Assembly: GCA_050177075.1 (NCBI GenBank)
Contig: JBFXHL010000011.1
Span: 1-41,165, forward strand
DNA: 41,165 bases
Source of the DNA: UBA2239 sp050177075
GTDB taxonomy: Bacteria > Pseudomonadota > Gammaproteobacteria > Burkholderiales > UBA9220
Direction of reading: 5' to 3'
In this document: positions 8,244-15,844 of the stretch, piece after piece
How positions within the stretch are numbered: position 1 is the stretch's first letter
Layout: the number at the start of each line of letters is the position of its first letter
Notes under the pieces: model-generated
The model's database searches: none
Seen by the model: the letters and a program-made list of their open reading frames with translations, nothing else
Told to the model about the DNA's origin: nothing
Translations under genes and position numbers: made by a program

Positions 8244-8260
8244 CTTGCTGGTGCGCTGAA

Positions 8261-8518
8261 TTACTTCTTGTCGCCAGCAGCGGGAGCGGCGGCAGGAGCG
8301 GCAGCGTCAGCGGCGGGAGCGGCAGCAGGAGCGGCAGCGTCAGCAGCAGGAGCGGCGGGAGCAGCAGCGGGAGCGGCAGCGTCAGCAGCAGGAGCGGCGG
8401 GAGCGGCAGCAGGAGCGGCAGCTTCGGGAGCGGCAGCGGGAGCAGCAGCTTCTTCTTTCTTGCCGCAAGCGGACAGAGACAGGGCCAGCAGAGCGGCGAG
8501 CAGAACGGAGTATTTCAT
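8261..8518 (-). CDS. Small Ala/Pro-repeat lipoprotein
   Basis: An 85-aa predicted lipoprotein with signal peptide MKYSVLLAALLALSLSAC (lipobox LSAC, Cys18), then GKKEE and a tail made almost only of Ala and Pro with a few Asp and Glu, ending GDKK. The tail repeats the unit AADAAAPAAAPAAP. Such extended Ala/Pro tails usually form flexible spacers between membrane and periplasmic partner or wall; the true role is unknown. An AAGGGAA ribosome binding region precedes the ATG. The gene stands alone, ends at the shared terminator, and has a palindrome (GTTGGCCAAC) about 45 bases upstream. Confidence 0.8.
   Translation of the reverse strand: MKYSVLLAALLALSLSACGKKEEAAAPAAAPEAAAPAAAPAAPAADAAAPAAAPAAPAADAAAPAAAPAADAAAPAAAPAAGDKK
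8270..8440. repeat. GC-rich coding tandem repeat (33- and 42-base units)
   Basis: The Ala/Pro tail of the lipoprotein is encoded by imperfect repeats. The marker GTCAGC occurs at 8306, 8339 and 8381, giving units of 33 and 42 bases (11 and 14 codons). All units are multiples of three, so copy-number change would alter tail length without breaking the frame. Confidence 0.75.
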
Positions 8519-8562
8519 TCTTAATTCCCTTTAAAGTTTTGACGACGAAGAAATTCATTCAC

Positions 8563-8572
8563 GTTGGCCAAC
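8563..8572. promoter_or_regulatory. Palindrome upstream of the lipoprotein gene
   Basis: GTTGGCCAAC, a perfect 10-base palindrome, lies 45 bases upstream of the lipoprotein start in a 209-base gap. An extended -10-like sequence on the minus strand (TGCTAGAAT, around 8604-8612) lies further upstream without a good -35 box. The palindrome may be an operator; nothing else is visible in the gap. Confidence 0.3.
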
Positions 8573-8727
8573 CTTGAACCAGTCAACCAACTGCGCGGTA
8601 GATTCTAGCAGGTTTAAATTTTTTTTCTAGTAGTCGACCCATGAAGTCCCCTTTTATTTTCCCTTGTTTCAGGGGGGGTAGGGGCGGATTCGGAAAATTT
8701 GTCCATGACAGGTTTATTCCTTTGGCA

Positions 8728-9207
8728 TCAAATTCCCAGGGTGGTGACGGGTGTTGCGGGAGTGGAGGCCTGCCACAGCTCTTCGAAGCGCTTGATCAGC
8801 CCGTGGGCGCCTGCGGCGTCTTCCAGGGCCAGTTCGGCGCGGTCCTGGCGGTAATGGAAGCGATGCACATAGTGGTTTTCGTCGGCAACGGCAAAGGGGT
8901 CGTAGATGCTTTTCGCCTCGTCCGTGGTTTCATGAACGACGAAACCGTGGCCGTAGTATTTCAGCAGTTCCAACAGCCGGGGGCAGTTCCGGGACAGGTA
9001 GGCGGCATCGTGGACGACCAGAAACAGCCGGTTGGCCGGCGAGGCGGCCAGGAAGCGTTTCAGGTTTTCCGCCCGGGAAAGGCTCTCGTAGCCGCCCCCC
9101 TCCAGGTTGTAATCGAAAATGCGCAGGGTCTTCTGGCTCTGGTTGATCAATTGGTCCAGGGCGGCGGTGTATTCCTGCCTGCCGAGGAGGGCATGATGTT
9201 CCGGCAT
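8728..9207 (-). CDS. Conserved hypothetical protein with PLD-like N-terminal pattern
   Basis: A 159-aa soluble protein. The part EYTAALDQLINQSQKTLRIF followed by FLAASPANRLFLVVHDAAYLSRNCPRLLELLKYYGHGF resembles one half of a phospholipase D-like fold as found in small uncharacterised betaproteobacterial proteins. The catalytic HKD motif is not visible, so enzyme activity is doubtful. The later segment ADENHYVHRFHYRQDRAELALED is well ordered. The start at 9207 follows a GAGG; an upstream ATG at 9250 is in another frame. It is divergent from the peroxiredoxin gene. Function unknown. Confidence 0.7.
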   Translation of the reverse strand: MPEHHALLGRQEYTAALDQLINQSQKTLRIFDYNLEGGGYESLSRAENLKRFLAASPANRLFLVVHDAAYLSRNCPRLLELLKYYGHGFVVHETTDEAKSIYDPFAVADENHYVHRFHYRQDRAELALEDAAGAHGLIKRFEELWQASTPATPVTTLGI

Positions 9208-9260
9208 GGGCGGCCTCGGGAAGAATGGCGATGTCTTCGCAGTCTAGCATGGCGGTTGGC

Positions 9261-9288
9261 TTCCGCCCGGCGCGAAATGGTTTAGAAT
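9261..9288 (+). promoter_or_regulatory. Candidate sigma-70 promoter of the peroxiredoxin gene
   Basis: A -10-like TAGAAT (9283-9288) with a poor -35-like TTCCGC (9261-9266) at 16 bases spacing, 21 bases upstream of the bcp ATG. The -35 match is weak, so this is only a candidate. Confidence 0.35.
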
Positions 9289-9309
9289 GAAGCCAAGGAG
9301 GGAGCGCCT

Positions 9310-9777
9310 ATGCTGCAAACAGGTCAAACCGCCCCGGATTTCACGTTGCCGGATGCCGATATGGAGTTGGTTAGCTTGACCGGGCTCAAGGGCAAGAAAA
9401 ACGTGGTGCTGTATTTTTATCCCAAGGACGATACCCCCGGCTGTACCCTGCAGGCCATCGAATTCGGGGATTTGGAGGAGGCGTTCGCCGATGCGGACGC
9501 CGTGGTGTTGGGCGTGAGCCGGGACGACTGTCTTCGCCATGCCGCCTTCCGCGACAAGCACGGCCTGTCGGTGCGCCTGCTGGCCGACACCGAGGCGGAG
9601 GCTTGCGCCGCCTACGGCGTCTGGCAGGAGCGGGAGTGCGACGGCGTCAGGAAGATGGGCATCGTCCGCTCCACCTTCATCATCGATAAGCAGGGCAAGG
9701 TCCGTCACGCGCTGTATAACGTTAACCCCAAGGGGCATGCCGCCGAGGTGCTGGCCCTGGTCAAAGGAATGAAATAA
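9310..9777 (+). CDS. bcp: Thioredoxin-dependent peroxiredoxin, Bcp/PrxQ type
   Basis: A 155-aa AhpC/TSA-family enzyme that reduces hydrogen peroxide and organic peroxides. Peroxidatic Cys45 lies in DDTPGCTLQA, with the supporting YFYPKDDTPG segment. The resolving cysteine five residues later, found in E. coli Bcp (Cys50), is absent here (Ile50). Cys74 in SRDDCLRH lies in the next helix and could be an alternative resolver, as in other PrxQ subtypes that use a helix-3 cysteine; otherwise the enzyme would be 1-Cys. A GGAGGGAGCG ribosome binding region precedes the ATG. The stop overlaps the next start (TAATG). Confidence 0.93.
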   Translation: MLQTGQTAPDFTLPDADMELVSLTGLKGKKNVVLYFYPKDDTPGCTLQAIEFGDLEEAFADADAVVLGVSRDDCLRHAAFRDKHGLSVRLLADTEAEACAAYGVWQERECDGVRKMGIVRSTFIIDKQGKVRHALYNVNPKGHAAEVLALVKGMK

Positions 9778-10256
9778 TGCTGATAGGCAAAGATACCGTG
9801 GTTTCCTTCACCTTCGAACTGTTCGACAGCGACGGCAAGCTGCTGGAGCGCAGCGACGAAGCGGCGAGCTACCTTCACGGCGGATACGAAGGGATTTTCC
9901 CCAAGGTGGAAGAGGCCCTGGAGGGCAAGGGCGTCGGCGAATCCGTCGGCGTTTCCCTGGAGCCCGAGGACGCCTTCGGCGAGTACGATAGCCAGATGGT
10001 CCAGGTGGAATCCCTGGAGGCCTTGCCGGAGGCGGCGGAAGTGGGGATGCGTTTCGAGGGCACCGACCCGGCCAGCGGCCACACCCTCATCTATACCGTC
10101 ACCGACATCGCCGAAGGCAAGGCGGTGCTGGACCCCAACCACCCCCTCGCCGGCCAGCGGGTGTTCTTTTCCTGCACCGTCACCGGCGTGCGCCCCGCCA
10201 CCGCCGAGGAAACCTCCCACGGCCACGTCCACGGTGAGGGCGGTCACCATCACTGA
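9777..10256 (+). CDS. FKBP-type peptidyl-prolyl isomerase, SlyD-like
   Basis: A 159-aa protein of the SlyD group: an FKBP domain split by an insert-in-flap (IF) chaperone domain. It begins MLIGKDTVVSFTFELFDSDG, has LHGGYEGIFPKVEEALEGKG (the FKBP segment before the insert), GVSLEPEDAFGEYD, and the IF part around 70-120. The tail HGHVHGEGGHHH is histidine-rich and should bind nickel or zinc, as the SlyD tail does. It catalyses proline isomerisation and assists folding, possibly of metalloenzymes. It is coupled to the upstream peroxiredoxin and convergent with mutS, whose frame ends 7 bases downstream. Confidence 0.92.
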   Translation: MLIGKDTVVSFTFELFDSDGKLLERSDEAASYLHGGYEGIFPKVEEALEGKGVGESVGVSLEPEDAFGEYDSQMVQVESLEALPEAAEVGMRFEGTDPASGHTLIYTVTDIAEGKAVLDPNHPLAGQRVFFSCTVTGVRPATAEETSHGHVHGEGGHHH

Positions 10257-10315
10257 GGCCGTTTAACCTAGCAGCTTTCTCAGCTTGTAAACCAGTTCCA
10301 GCGCCGATTTCGGGG

Positions 10316-12847
10316 TCAGTTCGTCCGGATCTCGGCGCTGCGCAGTTCCGCCAGGGCCGGGTGTTCCTCCTCCGGCTCTTCGTCGCTGATGGCGGCGAAC
10401 AAATCCCCCTGCTTGTCGTCGGCCACCGCCTGCTGTTCCAATTGCTGCAAGCGCCGGCGCGCCACCTGGATCACGGTCGGCGGCACGCCGGCCAGCTGCG
10501 CGACCTGCAGGCCATAGCTCTGGCTGGCCGGCCCTTCCGCCACGCTGTGGAGGAAGACGATGCCGCCCCGGTGCTCCACCGCCTCCACGTGGACGTTGGC
10601 GATCTGGCGGAATTCCTGGGCCAGGTGGGTAAGTTCGAAGTAATGGGTGGCGAAAAGGGTCAGGCTGCGGTTCTTTTCCACCAGCTGCCGTGCCACGGCG
10701 TAGGCCAGGGCGAGGCCGTCGAAGGTGGAGGTGCCGCGGCCGATCTCGTCCAGCAGCACCAGGCTTTTTTCCGTCGCGTTGTGAAGGATGTTGGCGGTTT
10801 CGGTCATTTCCACCATGAAGGTGGAGCGGCCGCCGGCCAAGTCGTCGGAGGCGCCGATACGGGTGAAAATCTGGTCGATGGGGCCGATGCGCAGGCGGTC
10901 GGCGGGGACGAAGGAGCCGACGTGGGCCAGGAGGGCGATCAGCGCCGTCTGGCGCATGTAGGTGGACTTGCCGCCCATGTTGGGGCCGGTGATGAGCAGC
11001 ATCTGGCGGGTGCGGGAGAGGCGCACGTCGTTGGCGATGAAGGGTTCGCTGCCCTTGATCTGGTGCTCCACCACGGGGTGGCGGCCACCGACCACATCGA
11101 TAAGAGCGTCCCGGGTGAACTCCGGCATCGCCCAATTCAGGGTATGGGCCCGTTCGGCCAAGGCGGCGATGCCGTCCAGTTCCGCCACCGCCCGGGCGAT
11201 GGCCTGCAGGCGGGGGATGGCCGGGGCGAGGCGCTCCAGCAGCTCGTCGTAGAGGCGCTTTTCCAGGGCCAGGGCCCGCTCTCCGGCGGACAGGGCCTTG
11301 TCCTCGAAGGCCTTCAATTCCGGTGTGATGTAGCGCTCGGCGTTTTTCAGGGTCTGGCGCCGGCGGTAGTCGTCCGGCACCTTGTCGGCGTTGGCGCGGG
11401 AGACTTCGATATAGAAGCCGTGGACCTTGTTGTATTCCACCTTCAGGGTGGCGATGCCGGTGCGTTCCTTCTCCCTCGCCTCCAGGGCGAGCAGGAAATC
11501 GCCGCAGTCGTTCTGGATGGCGCGCAGCTCGTCCAGTTCCGCGTCATAGCCGGTGGCGATGACACCGCCTTCCCGCAGCACCGAGCTGGGCTCTTCCTTG
11601 ATGGCGCGGACCAGCAGGGCGACGATTTCCTCTTCCGCCGCCAATCCGTCACGCAGGGTTTGCAGGCGGGTACTGGAGCGGTCGGCCAGGAGGGCGTGCA
11701 GTTCCGGCAGCAGGGCAAGGCTTTCCCGCAGGCCTGAAAGGTCCCTGGGGCGGGCGGTCTTGAGGGCGATGCGGGCGGTGATGCGCTCCACGTCCGCCAT
11801 CTGCCGCAGACTACGGAGAATCCCCCCGTAATGGCCCTGTCCCCTATCGCCCACCAGGGCCGCCACGGCGTCCAGGCGCTCCTTGAGGGCGGTGTGGTCC
11901 CGCAGGGGATGGTGCAGGGTGTGGCGCAGCCAGCGGCTGCCCATGCCAGTGGCGCACACGTCCAGGAGGGAGAACAGGGTGGGAGCGGCTTCGCCACGGA
12001 TGGTCTCGGTGAGTTCCAGGTTGCGCCGGGTGGCGGCGTCCATCAGGACATAGGCGCCTTCCCGCTCCACCCGGGGGGGCTGGAGGTGGGGCAGGGCGGC
12101 CCGCTGGGTGTGCTTGACGTACTCCAGCAGGGCGCCGGCCGCCTGCACCGCCGGACCCAAGTCCTCGCAGCCGAAGCCGGCCAGGTCGAGGGTGTTGAAC
12201 TGGCGGGTGAGGGATACGACGGCGCTGTCGAAATCGAACTGCCATTCCGGCTGGCGGGTGGCGGCGTAGCCCGGGGGGAGGGGCGCCAGCTCGGGGTGCA
12301 GCACTTCCGAGGGCTTGAGCCGTTCCAGGCTGGCGGCGAGGCGGGACGGGGGAATTTCCGCCACCTTGAATTCGCCGCTGGCCAGGTTCAGCCAGGCCAG
12401 GCCGGTGAGTTCCTTGGTGGGAAACAGGGCCAGCAGCAGGTTGTCCCGCTTGTCGTCGAGGAGGGCGCTGTCGGTGAGGGTGCCGGGGGTAACGATGCGG
12501 GTGACGCGGCGTTCCACCGGCCCCTTGCTGGTGGCGGGGTCCCCCACCTGGTCGCAGATGGCCACCGATTCCCCCACCTTCACCAGCTTGGCCAGGTACT
12601 GTTCGACGGAATGGTAGGGCACCCCCGCCATCTTGATCGGCTCGCCTCCCGACGCGCCGCGCCGAGTGAGGGTGATGCCCAGCAGCTGGGCGGCCCGCTC
12701 GGCGTCGTCGAAGAACAGCTCGTAGAAATCCCCCATGCGGTAGAACAGCAGCATGGACGGGTATTCCGCCTTGATGCGCAGGTACTGCTGCATCATCGGC
12801 GTGTGGCGAGCGAGGTCCTCCGTCGGCAGCGGGGCGGGATCGTTCAC
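10316..12847 (-). CDS. mutS: DNA mismatch repair protein MutS, 3' end frameshifted
   Basis: Recognises mismatches and starts methyl-independent or MutH-dependent repair with MutL. The N-terminal mismatch-binding domain has the GDFYELF motif (Phe-X-Glu wedge); connector, lever and clamp domains follow; the ATPase has Walker A TGPNMGGKST, Walker B LLDEIGRGTSTFDG and the ATHYFELTHL signature. The frame ends after 843 aa with AEIRTN. The next frame, down to 10263, encodes DPDELTPKSALELVYKLRKL, the usual MutS C-terminus. Removing a duplicated GA dinucleotide (plus strand TCTC at 10330-10333) would restore a continuous 860-aa protein. As read, the C-terminal tetramer helix is lost. suhB lies 7 bases upstream in the same direction. 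Confidence 0.95.
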   Translation of the reverse strand: MNDPAPLPTEDLARHTPMMQQYLRIKAEYPSMLLFYRMGDFYELFFDDAERAAQLLGITLTRRGASGGEPIKMAGVPYHSVEQYLAKLVKVGESVAICDQVGDPATSKGPVERRVTRIVTPGTLTDSALLDDKRDNLLLALFPTKELTGLAWLNLASGEFKVAEIPPSRLAASLERLKPSEVLHPELAPLPPGYAATRQPEWQFDFDSAVVSLTRQFNTLDLAGFGCEDLGPAVQAAGALLEYVKHTQRAALPHLQPPRVEREGAYVLMDAATRRNLELTETIRGEAAPTLFSLLDVCATGMGSRWLRHTLHHPLRDHTALKERLDAVAALVGDRGQGHYGGILRSLRQMADVERITARIALKTARPRDLSGLRESLALLPELHALLADRSSTRLQTLRDGLAAEEEIVALLVRAIKEEPSSVLREGGVIATGYDAELDELRAIQNDCGDFLLALEAREKERTGIATLKVEYNKVHGFYIEVSRANADKVPDDYRRRQTLKNAERYITPELKAFEDKALSAGERALALEKRLYDELLERLAPAIPRLQAIARAVAELDGIAALAERAHTLNWAMPEFTRDALIDVVGGRHPVVEHQIKGSEPFIANDVRLSRTRQMLLITGPNMGGKSTYMRQTALIALLAHVGSFVPADRLRIGPIDQIFTRIGASDDLAGGRSTFMVEMTETANILHNATEKSLVLLDEIGRGTSTFDGLALAYAVARQLVEKNRSLTLFATHYFELTHLAQEFRQIANVHVEAVEHRGGIVFLHSVAEGPASQSYGLQVAQLAGVPPTVIQVARRRLQQLEQQAVADDKQGDLFAAISDEEPEEEHPALAELRSAEIRTN

Positions 12848-12854
12848 GGCGGTG

Positions 12855-13658
12855 TCAGGCGGGGGTTTTCAGCGCCGGGGTGAGATGGGGCGCGATGGTC
12901 TGTAGGACCTGGGCGAAAATCTTCGGGCTGCCGGCGACGATGTTGCCGCTGTCGAGGAATTTTTCGTTGCCCTCGAAGTCGGCCACCAGGCCGCCCGCTT
13001 CCTGCACCAGGAGAGAGCCGCCGGCGATGTCCCAGGGGGAGAGGCCGATTTCCCAGAAGCCGTCGAGGCGGCCCGCGGCGACGTAGGCCAGGTCCAGGGC
13101 GGCGGAGCCGGGGCGGCGCACGCCGCTGGTCTTCTGGATCATGTCCTTGAACATGCCGAGGTAGGCGTCCACGTGGGTGAAGTCGCGGAAGGGGAAGCCG
13201 GTGCCGATGAGGGCTTCCTTCAGCTGGGCGCGCTTGGAGACGCGGATGCGGCGGTCGTTGAGGAAGGCGCCGGCGCCGCGGGTGGCGGTGTAAAGGTCGT
13301 TCATCACCGGGTCGTAGACCACGGCGTGGGTCAGCACCCCTTTGTGGAGGAGAGCGATGGAGACGGCGTACTGGGGAAACCCGTGGAGAAAGTTGGTGGT
13401 GCCGTCCAGGGGGTCGATGATCCACTGGTATTCCGACTCGCCGCGGGTGCCGCTCTCTTCTGCTAGAATCGCGTGCTTCGGATAGGCGTCGAGAAGGATC
13501 TCGATGATCGCCTGCTCGGCGGCCTGATCCACTTCGGTGACGAAGTCGTTGGCGCTTTTGTGGCGGATCGTCAGCCGATCCAGGTCCTGGGAAGCGCGGT
13601 TGATGATGGAGCCGGCGCGGCGGGCGGCCTTCACCGCCGTGTTGAGCATGGGATGCAT
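12855..13658 (-). CDS. suhB: Inositol-1-monophosphatase family protein (SuhB)
   Basis: A 267-aa Mg-dependent, lithium-sensitive phosphatase fold. The metal site residues are seen in LAEESGTRG (Glu), WIIDPLDGTTNFLHG (Asp-X-Leu-Asp-Gly-Thr) and SPWDIAGGSLLVQEAGG. In E. coli, SuhB dephosphorylates inositol-1-phosphate and also joins the rRNA antitermination complex with NusA; which role dominates here is unknown. It is upstream of mutS with a 7-base gap and divergent from trmJ across 59 bases, where both promoters must lie, though none is clear. Confidence 0.94.
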   Translation of the reverse strand: MHPMLNTAVKAARRAGSIINRASQDLDRLTIRHKSANDFVTEVDQAAEQAIIEILLDAYPKHAILAEESGTRGESEYQWIIDPLDGTTNFLHGFPQYAVSIALLHKGVLTHAVVYDPVMNDLYTATRGAGAFLNDRRIRVSKRAQLKEALIGTGFPFRDFTHVDAYLGMFKDMIQKTSGVRRPGSAALDLAYVAAGRLDGFWEIGLSPWDIAGGSLLVQEAGGLVADFEGNEKFLDSGNIVAGSPKIFAQVLQTIAPHLTPALKTPA

Positions 13659-13717
13659 GAGAGAGCCTTTAAGGAACGCGTGGAACGAAGTACCGTCATT
13701 TTACTTGCAACCGGCCC

Positions 13718-14452
13718 ATGAATAAACCCGATCCCTTCTCCAGTCTCCGCTTCGTCCTCAGCCATACCAGCCATCCGGGCAACATCGGCGCCGCCGCCCG
13801 GGCCATGAAGACCATGGGCATGAGTCGCCTGGTTCTGGTGGCGCCGCGCTATTTTCCCGATCCGGCCGCCGAGGCCCGCGCTTCCGGCGCTCTGGACGTG
13901 CTGGAAGGGGCGAAAGTGTGCGCCACCCTGGACGAGGCCCTGGAGGGTGCGGCGCTGGTGGCCGGCTTCACCGCCCGCAAGCGGGACGTGGGGCCCGGGG
14001 ATTACACCCTGCGCGAAGCGGCGCCGGAGCTGGCCGAGCGCGCCCGCAGCCAGGCGGTGGCGCTGTTGTTCGGCAACGAGACCAGCGGCCTGTCCAACGC
14101 CGAGATGGACCGATGCCAGATGCGGGTGAGCATCCCCTCGAATCCCGTCTACAGTTCCCTCAATCTGGGTTCCGCGGTCCAGGTGGCGGCCTACGAGTTG
14201 CGCCTGGCGTTGCTGGAAGAGGTGGCGCAATCGGAGGAGGCTGCCGAGGTGCTGGCCACCAGCGATGAAATGGAGGGATTCTACCGCCACCTGGAGCAGA
14301 CCCTTTACCGTACCGAATTTCTCGATCCCGCCCAGCCGAAGAAGCTGATGTCGCGCCTGAGGCGGATGTTCGCCCGGGCCCGGCCGCGGAAGGACGAAGC
14401 CAATATCCTGCGGGGTATCCTGACTGCGGTGGATAAGGCCGTCTCCCGATAG
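13718..14452 (+). CDS. trmJ: tRNA (cytidine/uridine-2'-O-)-methyltransferase TrmJ
   Basis: A 244-aa SPOUT-class (trefoil-knot) RNA methyltransferase predicted to methylate the ribose of position 32 in tRNA. The N-terminal segment SHTSHPGNIGAAARAMKTMG is the family hallmark (Asn and Arg of motif 1). Motif 2 is LLFGNETSGLSNAE, and motif 3 is PSNPVYSSLNLGSAVQVAAYEL. The C-terminal helical extension (about 165-244) fits TrmJ rather than TrmL or TrmH. GNETSGL replaces the more usual G(R/P)E-X-GL form but keeps the Asn/Glu pair. The call of TrmJ over a general SpoU protein is fairly sure. Confidence 0.9.
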   Translation: MNKPDPFSSLRFVLSHTSHPGNIGAAARAMKTMGMSRLVLVAPRYFPDPAAEARASGALDVLEGAKVCATLDEALEGAALVAGFTARKRDVGPGDYTLREAAPELAERARSQAVALLFGNETSGLSNAEMDRCQMRVSIPSNPVYSSLNLGSAVQVAAYELRLALLEEVAQSEEAAEVLATSDEMEGFYRHLEQTLYRTEFLDPAQPKKLMSRLRRMFARARPRKDEANILRGILTAVDKAVSR

Positions 14453-14464
14453 AAAATCGATTAA

Positions 14465-14497
14465 ATAGTTGACCGCAACGAAGGGGCATAGCATACT
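14465..14497 (+). promoter_or_regulatory. Candidate cysE promoter with IscR-like half-site
   Basis: TTGACC (14469-14474) and CATACT (14492-14497) stand 17 bases apart, a plausible sigma-70 promoter 44 bases before the cysE ATG. The -35 box is embedded in AAATAGTTGACC; the 11 bases AAATAGTTGAC recur at the iscR promoter and fit the left half of a type 1 IscR site (ATASYYGACT). The right half is not convincing here. Confidence 0.55.
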
Positions 14498-14540
14498 TCG
14501 CCCTTCCGAATCACAATTCTTGAATTCAGACGTTCCACCC

Positions 14541-15293
14541 ATGTTCAGCCACCTGCGCGAAGACATCGCCGTCGTATTCGAACGCGACCCCGCCGCCCGT
14601 TCCGCCTGGGAGGTGCTGACCCTTTATCCTGGCGTCCACGCCCTGTTGCTCCACCGCCTGGCCCATCGCTTCTGGCACTGGGGCTTGAAATGGCCGGCGC
14701 GGCTGGTGTCCTTCTTCAGCCGCTGGGTGACCGGCATCGAAATCCACCCCGGCGCCACCATCGGCCGCCGGGTTTTCATCGACCACGGCATGGGCGTGGT
14801 GGTGGGCGAGACGGCGGAAATCGGCGACGACTGTACCCTGTACCACGGCGTTACCCTAGGCGGGACGTCGTGGAAAAAGGGCAAGCGCCATCCCACTTTG
14901 GGCAAGGGGGTGGTGGTCGGCGCCGGCGCCAAGATACTGGGGCCCATCCTGATCGGTGCCGGGGCCAAGGTGGGCTCCAACGCCGTGGTGGTGAAGGACG
15001 TGCCCGACAACGCCACCGCCGTCGGCATCCCGGCGCGCATCCTGGATACGGACCAGGCGAAGCGGCGGGAGGAGCAAGCGAAGAAAATCGGTTTTTCCGC
15101 CTACGCCATCAGCGAGGATATGAACGACCCGGTGGTAAAGGCGGTGCATGCCCTTCTCGACCACACGGTGACCACCGACCGGCGCATCAGCGAACTGGTC
15201 CAGCAGTTGCGGGGCTTGGGCGTTGACGTTCAGGAGGACCGTGCCGTGGCCGACGGTTTCGATCCCAATTACCTGAATAAAATAGTTGACTAA
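14541..15293 (+). CDS. cysE: Serine O-acetyltransferase
   Basis: Transfers acetyl from acetyl-CoA to serine, giving O-acetylserine for cysteine synthesis. The ATG at 14541 is chosen because the frame upstream (to 14469) would run through the promoter; the product is 250 aa. An N-terminal helical domain (MFSHLREDIAVVFERDPAAR) is followed by a left-handed beta-helix of hexapeptide repeats (about 65-170) with the active-site segment IDHGMGVVVGETAEIGDDC and LYHGVTLGGTSWKKGKRHPT. The length fits the shorter CysE/NifP form. Placement before iscR makes sense: cysteine is the sulfur source for the desulfurases downstream. Confidence 0.95.
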   Translation: MFSHLREDIAVVFERDPAARSAWEVLTLYPGVHALLLHRLAHRFWHWGLKWPARLVSFFSRWVTGIEIHPGATIGRRVFIDHGMGVVVGETAEIGDDCTLYHGVTLGGTSWKKGKRHPTLGKGVVVGAGAKILGPILIGAGAKVGSNAVVVKDVPDNATAVGIPARILDTDQAKRREEQAKKIGFSAYAISEDMNDPVVKAVHALLDHTVTTDRRISELVQQLRGLGVDVQEDRAVADGFDPNYLNKIVD

Positions 15294-15314
15294 TTTACTA
15301 TACTAAATTACATT
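15283..15314 (+). promoter_or_regulatory. iscR promoter overlapping a type 1 IscR box
   Basis: TTGACT (15286-15291) and TACATT (15309-15314) are 17 bases apart, 44 bases before the iscR ATG. The -35 box lies in ATAGTTGACTA, an exact match to the left half of the type 1 IscR consensus; the right part (ACTATACTA) matches only in part. The box begins inside the last codons of cysE. Autorepression by [2Fe-2S]-IscR, as in E. coli, is the natural reading. Confidence 0.7.
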
Positions 15315-15357
15315 TTTACTGACTCAAACCGAGCGTTATTGAATAGGGGCTAGACCG

Positions 15358-15837
15358 ATGCGTTTGACAACCAAAGGACGTTTTGCGGTGACCGCGATGC
15401 TGGATCTGGCATTGCGCAACGGCGAGGGGCCGGTGACCCTGGCCGGCATCAGCGACCGGCAGAAAATCTCCCTCTCCTACCTGGAACAGCTGTTCGGCCG
15501 CCTGCGCCGCCATGGATTGGTGGAGAGCGTGCGCGGACCCGGCGGCGGCTATTACATCGCCAAGGACCTGAAGGATATTTCCACCGCGGACATCATTCGC
15601 GCTGTGGACGAGGCGGTGGACGCCACCCAGTGCGGCGGTGAAGGCAATTGTCACGATGACCGGCCCTGTCTTACCCACGATTTGTGGATGGGCTTGAACG
15701 CCCGGATTTTCGACTATCTCGGCTCGGTGAACCTGGCCCAACTGGTGGCCGGCCACCAGCAGAGCGGCGAAGTGCAGATTCTCGACAAGCGCTCGGCCAA
15801 GGCCCGGGGCAAGGCCGGGGCGCCGATCGCCGCCTGA
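15358..15837 (+). CDS. iscR: Fe-S cluster assembly regulator IscR
   Basis: A 159-aa Rrf2-family transcription factor. The winged-helix domain starts MRLTTKGRFAVTAMLDLALR, with recognition helix in KISLSYLEQLFGRLRRHGLV and wing VRGPGGGYYIA. Cluster ligands are Cys92, Cys98, Cys104 and His107, at the same positions as in E. coli IscR, so it should carry a [2Fe-2S] cluster and sense Fe-S demand. It leads the isc operon and is preceded by a type 1-like IscR box, so it probably represses itself when clusters are plentiful. Confidence 0.96.
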   Translation: MRLTTKGRFAVTAMLDLALRNGEGPVTLAGISDRQKISLSYLEQLFGRLRRHGLVESVRGPGGGYYIAKDLKDISTADIIRAVDEAVDATQCGGEGNCHDDRPCLTHDLWMGLNARIFDYLGSVNLAQLVAGHQQSGEVQILDKRSAKARGKAGAPIAA

Positions 15838-15844
15838 GCCGGTG

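Noticed and set aside
8270..8440. The GC-rich repeats as a CRISPR array
   Set aside because: Units lack unique spacers and encode the Ala/Pro tail of a lipoprotein.
8930..9250. Minus-strand ATG at 9250 with a plausible N-terminus, in another frame from the PLD-like gene
   Set aside because: I considered a frameshifted longer gene, but the frame becomes Arg/Pro-rich at once and the 9207 start already gives a complete-looking protein.
8641..9285. Plus-strand open frame of 214 codons over the PLD-like gene
   Set aside because: The minus-strand frame has a better ribosome binding site and a globular, ordered product; the plus frame is a shadow.
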